From: Zobellia alginiliquefaciens
GTDB taxonomy: Bacteria; Bacteroidota; Bacteroidia; Flavobacteriales; Flavobacteriaceae
DNA length: 64,000 nucleotides
Assembly: GCF_029323795.1 (NCBI RefSeq)
Contig: NZ_CP119758.1
Span: 4,836,001-4,900,000 of the forward strand
Direction of reading: 5' to 3'
The translations under genes and the position numbers were made by a program. This document shows, one piece after another, positions 18,105 to 26,150 of the stretch; positions within the stretch are counted from its first letter, which is position 1, and each line of letters starts with the position of its first letter. Below the pieces are notes generated by a model. That model was given only the letters and a program-made list of their open reading frames with translations. It had not been told where the DNA came from and did not search any database.

Positions 18105-18638
18105 TTAAAGTTTACTTAAAAATTGGTCTACAGCAGCACGGTGCGTCTTAGCAAGTTCTGCATTGGTGATACCTTCCCCCTCTTTAAAATTCGCACTGTA
18201 CGAAGGCAAAGAAAACGTAGCAACAACTTCAGCACCAAACCTAGGTAGCACACTCTTAGTAGTTTCCAAGGCAGTAATTCCTCCTCTTTGACCCCCTGAA
18301 GTAGACATTAACAATACCGGTTTACCATCTAAAAACTTACGTTCCACACGCGAAAGCCAATCGGTCAGATTCTTAAAGTATGCCGAAGGCCCGCTGTTAT
18401 GCTCGTTTACCGAAATAATAATGCCGTCTGCCTTAGCCATATCATCCTTAAGCTCCACCAAAGAATTTGAATACCCATTATCTCTCTCGTAATCCTCGCC
18501 AAACATTGGAAATGGATAATTAACCATGTTCAACAATTGAATTTTTTGACCATCAATAAAAGAAGTCGTGTATTTAACCAATTGGTAATTAATAGATTTT
18601 GAAGAATTGCTACCTGCAAATGCTAATATCGCTGCCAT
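18105..18638 (-). CDS. NAD(P)H-dependent FMN reductase
   Basis: 177-residue flavodoxin-like protein of the NADPH-dependent FMN reductase family. It opens with ILAFAGSNSSKSINYQLV, where the SNSSKS loop binds the FMN phosphate, and has ADGIIISVNEHNSGPSAYFKN and VLLMSTSGGQRGG, the usual flavin-contacting strands. Cytoplasmic; it may reduce flavins or quinones, exact substrate unknown. It is the first gene of the operon with pabB, tilS and dsbD; a functional tie is not obvious beyond redox supply. Confidence 0.85.
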   Translation of the reverse strand: MAAILAFAGSNSSKSINYQLVKYTTSFIDGQKIQLLNMVNYPFPMFGEDYERDNGYSNSLVELKDDMAKADGIIISVNEHNSGPSAYFKNLTDWLSRVERKFLDGKPVLLMSTSGGQRGGITALETTKSVLPRFGAEVVATFSLPSYSANFKEGEGITNAELAKTHRAAVDQFLSKL

Positions 18639-18682
18639 AGTGAGTAGTTAGATGTGTTTTAGCGAAAATATAGCAAATACAG

Positions 18683-18711
18683 TTGAATTGCGAGGAATTT
18701 ATCTAATTTTG
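18683..18711 (+). promoter_or_regulatory. Promoter upstream of the DUF1624 acyltransferase
   Basis: TTG (18683-18685), 18 nt spacer, TAATTTTG (18704-18711): exact Bacteroidota -33/-7 match with the same spacing as the ahpC promoter at 23338. It implies an unusually long leader of about 130 nt, with a small TCCGC/GCGGA hairpin at 18776-18794. Confidence 0.5.
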
Positions 18712-18842
18712 CGACGCAAACATCCAAACTAACTGTATTACAAGTATATAAGATAGTTATTTTGCCGTTTAATTGTCCGCAGATTTATAGCGGATGTACT
18801 AAAAAGCAAAGTTTTGAGTTTTATTGATGCTTTTGCCAATTT

Positions 18843-20042
18843 TTGATACGACCACTAGTGGAAAACAAAACAACAAGACTATACTTCATTGATGCCATGC
18901 GTGCATGGGCCATTCTCATGATGCTTCAGGGGCATTTTATTGATGGGCTCTTAGACCCCGTTTTTAGAGATAGTACCAATGCTGCTTTTTCTATTTGGAA
19001 ATATTTTAGAGGCATCACCGCTCCGGTCTTCTTTACGGTTTCAGGATTTATATTTACCTATCTTTTAGTCAAAGGCGATACAACCGGACTTCAAAATCCA
19101 CGAGTTAAAAAAGGAGTTAAAAGAGGGCTAGAATTACTCTTTATTGGATATTTATTACGGATGAACCTTTTAGGTCTGTTACAGGGAAAAATATACGATT
19201 CATTTTATTTAATTGATGTTCTACATTGCATAGGTCTTTCTTTATTGGGGATTATTGGCATATATCTATTAGCTCAAAACCGAAAGAAATTTGTTTTCCC
19301 AACAGCATTGGTCAGTATTACGCTATTGCTGTTCATTTTTGAACCAACCTACAAGACATGGGGATTTTCATTTTTACCGGATGCTTTTGCGAATTACCTA
19401 ACCAAAAGCAATGGTTCTGTTTTCACTATTCTACCTTGGTTCGGATATGCTTCCTTTGGTGGGTTCCTTTCACTTGTTTTTACGAAGTTTAAAAATTTTA
19501 AGTACTTGTATCCCGTTGCTATTCCGTTTTTCGCTTTAGCGGGAGCAGTGCTTATTTCATTTTCTTCGGATTTATTTTTACAGCTATCCAAATGGACAGA
19601 TTTACAGTTATTTGCGAACATTTACTTCAATAATTACTTATTTATACGATTAGGTGACGTTTTAATTGTTTTTAGTGTATTTATGCTCTTTAGAAGCTTA
19701 CTTAAAAATAGGACAGTACTAAAAATCGGACAAAGCACACTGTCCATTTATATCGTTCATTTTATTATCCTTTATGGCTCTTTTACAGGTTTGGGATTGT
19801 ATCGATTTTTCAATCACTCCCTAACTCCTACCGTTGCCATTTCAGGAGCGTTGACATTTATGTTCCTATGTACTTTTACCGCTCTTAAATATGAAGAACA
19901 CAAAGAAATTATTAACCAAAAAGCAACAATCGCTTTAAGGTTTGCTTATATAAAGGTCGAGGTTTATGCTATAAACATTTTTCAAATAGCAAAAAACCGA
20001 TTGCACAGATTACTAAGAAGAGTGGGTTGGGCAAAAAATTAA
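18843..20042 (+). CDS. DUF1624/HGSNAT-like membrane acyltransferase
   Basis: Polytopic membrane protein of about 400 residues with ten or so hydrophobic helices. The start RLYFIDAMRAWAILMMLQGH, with Asp-Ala-Met-Arg and the Gly-His pair, is the signature of the DUF1624/heparan-alpha-glucosaminide N-acetyltransferase fold; ITAPVFFTVSGF follows. It probably transfers an acyl group to a glycan or lipid, substrate unknown. No ATG opens this frame: TTG at 18843 and GTG at 18858 are the candidate starts, and the only nearby ATG (18827) is in another frame and hits a stop quickly. GTG would give an N-terminus closer to the conserved part. Confidence 0.8.
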   Translation: MIRPLVENKTTRLYFIDAMRAWAILMMLQGHFIDGLLDPVFRDSTNAAFSIWKYFRGITAPVFFTVSGFIFTYLLVKGDTTGLQNPRVKKGVKRGLELLFIGYLLRMNLLGLLQGKIYDSFYLIDVLHCIGLSLLGIIGIYLLAQNRKKFVFPTALVSITLLLFIFEPTYKTWGFSFLPDAFANYLTKSNGSVFTILPWFGYASFGGFLSLVFTKFKNFKYLYPVAIPFFALAGAVLISFSSDLFLQLSKWTDLQLFANIYFNNYLFIRLGDVLIVFSVFMLFRSLLKNRTVLKIGQSTLSIYIVHFIILYGSFTGLGLYRFFNHSLTPTVAISGALTFMFLCTFTALKYEEHKEIINQKATIALRFAYIKVEVYAINIFQIAKNRLHRLLRRVGWAKN

Positions 20043-20075
20043 GTATCAGATAGCATTTACAAAACTATATATCCA

Positions 20076-20114
20076 AAAAAATCCCCGAGGAGCAATGCTC
20101 TTCGGGGATTTTTG
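20076..20114. terminator. Bidirectional intrinsic terminator
   Basis: ATCCCCGA (20081-20088) pairs with TCGGGGAT (20102-20109), extended by an A-run on the left and TTTT on the right. It separates the convergent acyltransferase (+) and lpdA (-). Confidence 0.85.
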
Positions 20115-20132
20115 TATTAAGAAGTTTCTTTT

Positions 20133-21539
20133 TTAAATATGTAACGGACGATCATCCGTTGCAGCAAGAGCAGCTTCTTTTACCGCTTCGGCAAAAGTAG
20201 GGTGCGCATGACTCATCCTAGAAATATCTTCAGCAGATGCACGGAACTCCATTGCAATAACTGCTTCCGCGATTAAATCCGCACTACGGGCTCCAATCAT
20301 ATGAACCCCTAAAACTTCATCCGTTTTCTTATCCGCTAGCATTTTTACAAATCCATCCAAATCCATACTTGCACGAGAACGACCTAATGCACGCATTGGA
20401 AATTGACCCACTTTATATTCTATACCGGCTTCTTTCAATTCCTCTTCGGTCTTACCTACAGAAGCAACTTCTGGCCATGTATACACTACACCGGGAATTA
20501 GGTTATAATCAATGTGTGGTTTTTGACCTGCCAATTGCTCGGCCACCAAGGTACCTTCTTCCTCCGCTTTGTGAGCCAACATAGCACCACGAATAACATC
20601 GCCAATAGCGTAAATATTAGAAGCTGAAGTCTGCAAATGGTCGTTCACCTCTACTTTACCTCTAGAATCCAATTTAACACCGGCTGCCTCAACGTTCAAA
20701 CCATCAGTATATGGCTTTCTTCCCACTGCTACCAGACAATAGTCACCTTTCAACTCTATCTCTTGCCCTTTTTTATCATCGGCCTTAACAATAACTTCAT
20801 CACCTTTCCTTTCCACAGATTTTACCTTGCTCGAAAGATTGAACTTCACCTTCTGCTTTTTTAGAACCTTTGTCAATTCCTTAGAAAGGGAAGCATCCAT
20901 AGTTGGGATAATTCTATCCATATATTCAACCACAGTAACATCGGCACCGAGACGTTTGTACACCTGACCCAACTCTAGACCAATTACTCCACCTCCAATA
21001 ATAATAAGATGCTTTGGTATCTCTTTTAACTCTAATGCTTCGGTAGACGTTATAATACGTTCCTTATCAATTTTGATAAACGGAAGAGATGAAGGTTTAC
21101 TTCCAGTGGCGATTATAGTATTCTTAGCTTCAATAGTTTCCGTACTATCATCATTCTTTTTAATGTTGATGTGAGTAGCATCCTTAAAGCTACCCAAGCC
21201 TTCAAAAACATCAATTTTATTTTTATCCATCAAGAACTTAACACCATCGCATGTTTGTTTTACAACAGACGCCTTTCTAGAAATCATCTGCTCTAGATTT
21301 ACTTTTATTTCACCTGGAATATCAATTCCGTGCGCTTCAAAATGCTTTACGGCATCCTCATAATGATGAGAAGAATCCAACAAAGCCTTTGAAGGAATAC
21401 AACCTACGTTAAGGCAAGTTCCACCTAAAGTACTGTACTTTTCTATTATTGCTGTTTTCAATCCCAATTGTGCACAACGAATAGCTGCTACATACCCTCC
21501 TGGTCCTGAGCCAATAATGGCCACGTCATATGAACTCAT
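20133..21539 (-). CDS. lpdA: Dihydrolipoyl dehydrogenase
   Basis: FAD-dependent E3 subunit of 2-oxo-acid dehydrogenase complexes and the glycine cleavage system, reoxidising lipoyl groups with NAD+. The 468-residue protein has the FAD-binding GSGPGGYVAAIRCAQLG at residue 10, redox disulfide GGTCLNVGCIPSKALL at about residue 40, NAD-binding IIGGGVIGLELG near 180, AIGDVIRGAMLAHKAEEEG, and the C-terminal active-site HAHPTFAEAVKEA. Complete and canonical. No E1/E2 genes lie beside it. A -7 box is present 25 bp upstream. Confidence 0.97.
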   Translation of the reverse strand: MSSYDVAIIGSGPGGYVAAIRCAQLGLKTAIIEKYSTLGGTCLNVGCIPSKALLDSSHHYEDAVKHFEAHGIDIPGEIKVNLEQMISRKASVVKQTCDGVKFLMDKNKIDVFEGLGSFKDATHINIKKNDDSTETIEAKNTIIATGSKPSSLPFIKIDKERIITSTEALELKEIPKHLIIIGGGVIGLELGQVYKRLGADVTVVEYMDRIIPTMDASLSKELTKVLKKQKVKFNLSSKVKSVERKGDEVIVKADDKKGQEIELKGDYCLVAVGRKPYTDGLNVEAAGVKLDSRGKVEVNDHLQTSASNIYAIGDVIRGAMLAHKAEEEGTLVAEQLAGQKPHIDYNLIPGVVYTWPEVASVGKTEEELKEAGIEYKVGQFPMRALGRSRASMDLDGFVKMLADKKTDEVLGVHMIGARSADLIAEAVIAMEFRASAEDISRMSHAHPTFAEAVKEAALAATDDRPLHI

Positions 21540-21563
21540 AAAATTTTCTTTGAATTTGAATTA

Positions 21564-21571
21564 CAAAATTA
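21564..21571 (-). promoter_or_regulatory. -7 box for lpdA
   Basis: Minus strand reads TAATTTTG, an exact TAnnTTTG match 25 bp upstream of the lpdA ATG. No good -33 TTG at the usual spacing. Confidence 0.5.
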
Positions 21572-21670
21572 ACACTATTTTCCGGTTTAGGGTATCCTTT
21601 ACCAATTTATACAAAAGTTGCACAAACCCCATCAAAATTGTAATATTACCTAATAGCTAAACCGATATTA

Positions 21671-23161
21671 ATGACAAACCAAAATTCAGGGGAGCACAGA
21701 GAAAACGAAAACATCGTTAAAAACAAAGAGTTGAATATCTGGGAAGCACTAACTCCTGTAATAGCGCTTGTTGCTATGCTAGCCTATAATGTTTTTGTTT
21801 TTGGAGACGATGCCCTTAGCGGCTCTAACCAATTTATCCTTTTATTAGGTGGTGCGGTTGCCGCGATTGTTGGTGTATTCAACAAAGTATCCTACGAGCA
21901 AATGATGGCAGAGGTTGCCGAAAACCTAAAATCCACCACTGGTGCGCTGCTCATACTATTAATGGTAGGTGCACTCGCCGGCTCATGGTTGATAAGCGGA
22001 ATCATACCCGCAATGATCTATTACGGCCTTCAAGTTTTGAATCCCACAATATTTTTAGCGGCCTGCGTTTTTATCTGCGCAATCATATCCGTTGCAACAG
22101 GTAGTAGCTGGACAACATCGGCCACCGTAGGTATTGCTCTTATTGGTATAGGCGATGCTTTGGGTATATCCCTAGGTATGACTGCCGGCGCAGTATTATC
22201 AGGAGCTTATTTTGGTGATAAACTTTCACCACTTAGCGACACCACCAACTTAGCCCCTGCCATGGCGGGAGGAGAACTTTTTGAGCACATTAGGTATATG
22301 CTCTACACCACCGTTCCCACAATATCAGTGACACTTATCTTTTTTATTGTACTAGGTTTTACTATTGACACTACAGGTTCTGCGGATGTAAACTCAATTT
22401 TAACTTCAATTGACTCCGCTTTTAATATAAATCCATGGTTATTTCTAGTACCTATAGTTGTTGTGGTACTTATTATTAAGAAAACTCCGCCTTTAGCAGC
22501 TTTGCTTATCGGAACTTTACTAGGTGCTTTATTTGCTCTTATATTTCAGCCAGATGTAGTTGCGAATATAACTGGAGCCAAAGAACTTACATTAAGATCT
22601 GGCTATGAAGGGATTCTCACGGCTATTACCGTAGAAACATCTGTTCCAACCGACAATGAGTCCTTAAATGACCTATTCTCCGCATCTGGCATGGCCGGAA
22701 TGTTGGGCACTATCTGGCTTATTATCTGTGCTATGGTTTTTGGAGGTATTATGGACGGAATTGGCGCTTTGGACCGTATTACCAAATCCTTATTGGTGAT
22801 GGCAAAAACTACTTTCGGGCTATTTGCCAGTACAGTTGGAAGCTGCTTGGCACTGAACATTACCGCTTCGGACCAGTATTTGGCCATTGTAGTGCCAGGC
22901 AAGATGTTCAGTAAAGCTTATGCCGATAAAAACTTAGCTCCCGAAAATCTTAGCCGAACCTTGGAAGATTCTGGTACGGTAACCTCTGTACTTGTTCCTT
23001 GGAATACCTGTGGAGCATATCACAGTAGCGTTTTAGGTGTTGGCACAGCTGAGTTTGCCCTATTTGCAGTTTTTAACTGGTTGAGTCCAATTATGACCTT
23101 GATTTTTGCCGCTTTTAGCATTAAATTGAAGCAATTGACCACTAAAGAAGCATCCATCTAA
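21671..23161 (+). CDS. nhaC: Na+/H+ antiporter, NhaC family
   Basis: 496-residue inner-membrane transporter with about a dozen hydrophobic segments, exporting sodium in exchange for protons; useful in marine settings. Family markers include ISVATGSSWTTSATVGIALIG, the GAYFGDKLSPLSDTTNLAPA segment and NITASDQYLAIVVPGKMF with LEDSGTVTSVLVPWNTCGAY, the paired discontinuous-helix regions. Monocistronic, followed by a weak AAATCCA/TGGATTT hairpin at 23181-23201 lacking a U-tract. Some NhaC-like proteins carry malate/lactate, so the substrate is family-level. Confidence 0.92.
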   Translation: MTNQNSGEHRENENIVKNKELNIWEALTPVIALVAMLAYNVFVFGDDALSGSNQFILLLGGAVAAIVGVFNKVSYEQMMAEVAENLKSTTGALLILLMVGALAGSWLISGIIPAMIYYGLQVLNPTIFLAACVFICAIISVATGSSWTTSATVGIALIGIGDALGISLGMTAGAVLSGAYFGDKLSPLSDTTNLAPAMAGGELFEHIRYMLYTTVPTISVTLIFFIVLGFTIDTTGSADVNSILTSIDSAFNINPWLFLVPIVVVVLIIKKTPPLAALLIGTLLGALFALIFQPDVVANITGAKELTLRSGYEGILTAITVETSVPTDNESLNDLFSASGMAGMLGTIWLIICAMVFGGIMDGIGALDRITKSLLVMAKTTFGLFASTVGSCLALNITASDQYLAIVVPGKMFSKAYADKNLAPENLSRTLEDSGTVTSVLVPWNTCGAYHSSVLGVGTAEFALFAVFNWLSPIMTLIFAAFSIKLKQLTTKEASI

Positions 23162-23337
23162 AAAAAATGAAAAAATTTACAAATCCACTAATTATGGATT
23201 TCTAAACCCGCCGTTGATTCTTTGCCAATCAAGCAATTTTAACATCTCTTTCTTATCGAATAAACAACAATTCCACCTTGCGCTCCTAAGCATTTGCATT
23301 AGTTATTCTGATATCAATTTTTTAAATACACATTACG

Positions 23338-23366
23338 TTGCCCGGGATAATATTCATGTAATTTTG
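23338..23366 (+). promoter_or_regulatory. Promoter of ahpC
   Basis: TTG (23338-23340), 18 nt spacer, TAATTTTG (23359-23366): exact Bacteroidota consensus, 32 bp ahead of the ahpC ATG. Confidence 0.65.
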
Positions 23367-23398
23367 TATTCAAATTGAAACTTAAAAAACAATAGAAT

Positions 23399-24043
23399 AT
23401 GGCTTTTGTAGGTAAAAAATTCCCCAACTTGAATGTAAACGCAATGAATGATTTAGGCGATACATTCCAATTGAACGTTTTAGAAGAAGCTCAAAAAAAT
23501 AATAAGAAAGTTGTTCTTTTCTGGTACCCTAAAGATTTCACTTTTGTATGTCCAACTGAATTACATGCATTCCAAGCGGCTTTAGGCGAATTCGAAAAAA
23601 GAAACACATTGGTAATTGGTGCATCTTGTGACACGGCAGAAGTACACTTTGCATGGTTAAGTACCGATAAAGACAATGGTGGTATTGAAGGTGTTACCTA
23701 CCCATTATTGGCAGATAGCAACCGGAACCTTGCCTCTACTTTAGGCATCCTAGATATTACCAACGAGCAGTACAATGAAGAAACTGGTGTTGTTACTGTT
23801 GAAGGTGACAATGTAACTTACCGTGCTACTTACCTTATTGATGAAGAAGGTACTGTATTCCACGAAGGCATCAACCACATGCCATTAGGTAGAAACGTAA
23901 ACGAATATTTACGTCTTATTGATGCGTACACCCACGTACAGGAAAAAGGAGAAGTTTGTCCTGCAAACTGGGAAGAAGGAAAAGATGCAATGACTGCAGA
24001 TAGAAAAGGTGTTGCAAGTTACCTTTCTGCACACGCTAATTAA
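23399..24043 (+). CDS. ahpC: Peroxiredoxin, AhpC/typical 2-Cys family
   Basis: 214-residue cytoplasmic peroxidase reducing hydrogen peroxide and organic peroxides. The peroxidatic Cys is in DFTFVCPTELHAFQ at about residue 50 and the resolving Cys in GEVCPANWEEGK near 181, so it is a typical 2-Cys enzyme. Followed by a thioredoxin gene and the DUF6952 gene; no AhpF is present, so the neighbouring thioredoxin is a natural electron donor (inference). A strong-consensus promoter precedes it, and a 12-bp hairpin follows at 24069-24099. Confidence 0.95.
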   Translation: MAFVGKKFPNLNVNAMNDLGDTFQLNVLEEAQKNNKKVVLFWYPKDFTFVCPTELHAFQAALGEFEKRNTLVIGASCDTAEVHFAWLSTDKDNGGIEGVTYPLLADSNRNLASTLGILDITNEQYNEETGVVTVEGDNVTYRATYLIDEEGTVFHEGINHMPLGRNVNEYLRLIDAYTHVQEKGEVCPANWEEGKDAMTADRKGVASYLSAHAN

Positions 24044-24068
24044 TTTTAGCCGCGGAAACTATAAAGAT

Positions 24069-24099
24069 TACCGCTTGTATTCTATACATACAAGCGGTA
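24069..24099 (+). terminator. Intercistronic hairpin between ahpC and thioredoxin gene
   Basis: Perfect 12-bp stem (24069-24080 with 24088-24099) and 7-nt loop, followed by TCATTT and not a U-tract. It could be a partial terminator or an mRNA-stabilising element that sets ahpC expression above the downstream genes. Confidence 0.5.
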
Positions 24100-24141
24100 T
24101 CATTTAAAAGTAGTATTCACAAATTTTAAAACCCTTTAGAT

Positions 24142-24456
24142 ATGGTATTGGAATTGGATCAAGATAATCTGCAAGAAATCATTGCAGACAAGAAAAATGT
24201 AATAGTACAGTATTCTGCTGGTTGGTGCGGTAACTGCCGTATTATGAAGCCTAAGTTCAAAAAAGAGGCCTCTACGCACGGAGATTTCACTTTCGTAATT
24301 GCAGATGCCGAGAAATTTCCTGAAAGCAGAAAACTAGCCAATGTAGACAACTTACCTACGTTTGCCACTTTCACTAACGGAGAGTTTAAAAATCAAGTAC
24401 AAACGAACAAATACGATGTTCTAAAAGAATTGATCAGTGAAGCTTCCAGTAATTAA
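24142..24456 (+). CDS. Thioredoxin family protein
   Basis: 104-residue single-domain thioredoxin with YSAGWCGNCRIMKPKF; the active site is CGNC instead of the classic CGPC, which usually shifts redox potential. The cis-proline region reads VDNLPTFATF. No signal peptide, so cytoplasmic. It lies just after ahpC and overlaps the following DUF6952 gene by 20 nt, suggesting translational coupling of a peroxiredoxin-reducing module. Confidence 0.9.
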   Translation: MVLELDQDNLQEIIADKKNVIVQYSAGWCGNCRIMKPKFKKEASTHGDFTFVIADAEKFPESRKLANVDNLPTFATFTNGEFKNQVQTNKYDVLKELISEASSN

Positions 24457-24694
24457 GCATTTAACGAATTTCATTGAAGAAAACGACGAAGATTTTGTTG
24501 TTGAAACAATTGAGACCCTAGAAGCACTGACCGAAGTATCCTCGCTTAAAGACGAAGAACTAGATGTTATTGGTGAATTGATTTCAAACATGTACGGTGC
24601 ACTAGAAGTGCAAAAAGGCATAAAAGAAGGCAAACCACAAAAGGAAGCTTTAAATGAATTTATGCAACGTGTAATGGGTTCCATAGATAAATAA
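24437..24694 (+). CDS. DUF6952 family protein
   Basis: 85-residue acidic, all-helical protein (NFIEENDEDFVVETIETLEA, then LDVIGELISNMYGALEVQKG). It matches my recollection of the flavobacterial DUF6952 family; function unknown. Its ATG lies inside the end of the thioredoxin gene (20-nt overlap), so the two are co-translated. Its place between thioredoxin and a thiol peroxidase suggests a helper role in peroxide defence, inferred from context only. Confidence 0.75.
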   Translation: MKLPVIKHLTNFIEENDEDFVVETIETLEALTEVSSLKDEELDVIGELISNMYGALEVQKGIKEGKPQKEALNEFMQRVMGSIDK

Positions 24695-24733
24695 GTTAAG
24701 TACGTACTTTTTACTACTGTTTAACTGTTTAGA

Positions 24734-24790
24734 AGTGAAATAACTTTTGATTTTTAATGAAATCAATTGAGTTGTTTCACTTTTTATTTT
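24734..24790 (+). terminator. Intrinsic terminator of the ahpC-trx-DUF6952 unit
   Basis: AGTGAAATAAC (24734-24744) pairs with GTTGTTTCACT (24771-24781), one G-U wobble, followed by TTTTATTTT. It ends the first peroxide-defence unit ahead of tpx. Confidence 0.7.
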
Positions 24791-24882
24791 CCTTTTGTTA
24801 CTTAAAACTATATTTCTCTTATGGAGCGCCTATAATTAGCCATAATTTTATATTTTCACCACCAATATAAACAGAACATATC

Positions 24883-25389
24883 ATGGCTACAGTAACCCTA
24901 AAAGGAAACGAAATACACACTTTAGGAAATCTTCCTGCAAACGGAAGTAAAGCTCCTAATTTTACATTAACAAAAAACGACCTTTCATCTGCATCCCTTT
25001 CGGATTATTCGGGCAAGAGAGTGGTTTTAAATATCTTCCCTAGCGTTGACACCGGTACGTGTGCGCAATCCGTTAGACAATTTAACCAAGAGGCGGCAGA
25101 AATAGAAAACACAGTGGTTTTATGTGTTTCCAAAGACTTACCATTTGCTCAAGCTCGTTTTTGTGGTGCAGAAGGCATCAACAATGTAGAAATGCTATCT
25201 GACTTCCGCGATGGTAGTTTTGGAAAAGATTACGCTGTTACCTTTACTGACGGGCCTTTGACAGCATTACTTTCTAGATCGGTAGTAGTTCTTAATGAAG
25301 CAGGTGAAGTAATCTATACAGAGCAAGTTCCTGAAACCGTAGATGAGCCAAATTACAAAGCGGCTCTAGAAGTTTTAGCCGATGCCTAA
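24883..25389 (+). CDS. tpx: Thiol peroxidase, Tpx family
   Basis: 168-residue atypical 2-Cys peroxiredoxin. The peroxidatic Cys is in SVDTGTCAQSVRQFN (about residue 60) and the resolving Cys in AQARFCGAEG (about residue 94), the spacing typical of Tpx. It would be recycled by thioredoxin, such as the one encoded 450 bp upstream. The stop overlaps the start of the diacylglycerol kinase gene by 8 nt, so the two are coupled despite unrelated roles. Confidence 0.96.
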   Translation: MATVTLKGNEIHTLGNLPANGSKAPNFTLTKNDLSSASLSDYSGKRVVLNIFPSVDTGTCAQSVRQFNQEAAEIENTVVLCVSKDLPFAQARFCGAEGINNVEMLSDFRDGSFGKDYAVTFTDGPLTALLSRSVVVLNEAGEVIYTEQVPETVDEPNYKAALEVLADA

Positions 25390-25750
25390 GGAAGAATCCT
25401 TTCTTGTAAATAGAATAAGAAGTGTGGGCTTCGCTTTACGTGGAGCCCTGCTTTTAATCAGGACCGAAGCCAGTATCAAAATTCAGGTGTTTTTGGCCGT
25501 GGCTGTAACTATCGCTGGCTTTTACTATGAAATTTCTACAACTGAGTGGATTTTTCAAGTCTTTGCTGTTTCTCTTGTGGTAGGTGTGGAAGGCGCCAAT
25601 ACCGCAATTGAAAAAATATGCGATTTCATTCACCCTGAATTTGATGAGAGAATAGGCTTTATAAAAGATGTTGCAGCAGGTGCGGTAATGCTTGTTTCAA
25701 TTGGCGCTACCATAGTAGGCTGTATTATCTACATCCCGAAAATATTCTAA
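25382..25750 (+). CDS. dgkA: Diacylglycerol kinase family protein (DgkA-like)
   Basis: 122-residue inner-membrane kinase of the DgkA/undecaprenol kinase family with three hydrophobic helices. It has RSVGFALRGALLLIRTEASIKIQ at the front and the active-site helix VGVEGANTAIEKICDFIHPE with KDVAAGAVML behind. In most non-proteobacteria the substrate is undecaprenol or diacylglycerol; not resolvable here. Start overlaps tpx by 8 nt. Confidence 0.92.
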   Translation: MPKEESFLVNRIRSVGFALRGALLLIRTEASIKIQVFLAVAVTIAGFYYEISTTEWIFQVFAVSLVVGVEGANTAIEKICDFIHPEFDERIGFIKDVAAGAVMLVSIGATIVGCIIYIPKIF

Positions 25751-26122
25751 TCAGCGAAGCCCTACTTTAATTCCAATCCGTTTTGGCATAAGCAAAATAT
25801 GCTTACCGAACCCATAGAATATATTCACTCTACGAATTTATCATAATTCAATAGCATATATTTTTTAGCCTATACTTTTCACTACATTGCCCAAGCTGGA
25901 TAAAAGACTGTAGAACAACATTGCGAAAAAAAATCCGTTAAAAACAAAAAAAGGGGGTAAGATGGAAATTCACTTTGTTCAACACTGTATGATGGTATCC
26001 TTAACAGACTTTAGATGCCTAAAACAAGGAACAATAGAACCATAACCACCTTAAAAAGAGTATGTATATTATAAAAGCAAAAAGACTTTTCGTAATCTCT
26101 ACTCCAAAAACTTCGTAATACG
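25751..26122. other. Intergenic, no gene seen
   Basis: About 370 bp between dgkA and the ftsK promoter. It is AT-rich with a GGGGG-containing stretch near 25952 and a 27-codon open frame starting at 25961, not convincing as a gene. No terminator hairpin recognised. Confidence 0.35.
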
Positions 26123-26130
26123 TATTTTTG
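26123..26130 (+). promoter_or_regulatory. -7 box for the ftsK operon
   Basis: TATTTTTG, exact TAnnTTTG match, 20 bp ahead of the ftsK ATG, giving a very short leader. No TTG at the usual -33 spacing. Confidence 0.45.
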
Positions 26131-26150
26131 CACCCAGTGGAAAAAAAGTA

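Noticed and set aside
18827-18892. ATG near the acyltransferase start
   Set aside because: Different frame; terminates after about 20 codons.
25961-26044. 27-codon frame (MEIHFVQHC start) upstream of ftsK
   Set aside because: A purine-rich stretch precedes it but there is no promoter, helix or conserved feature to support it.
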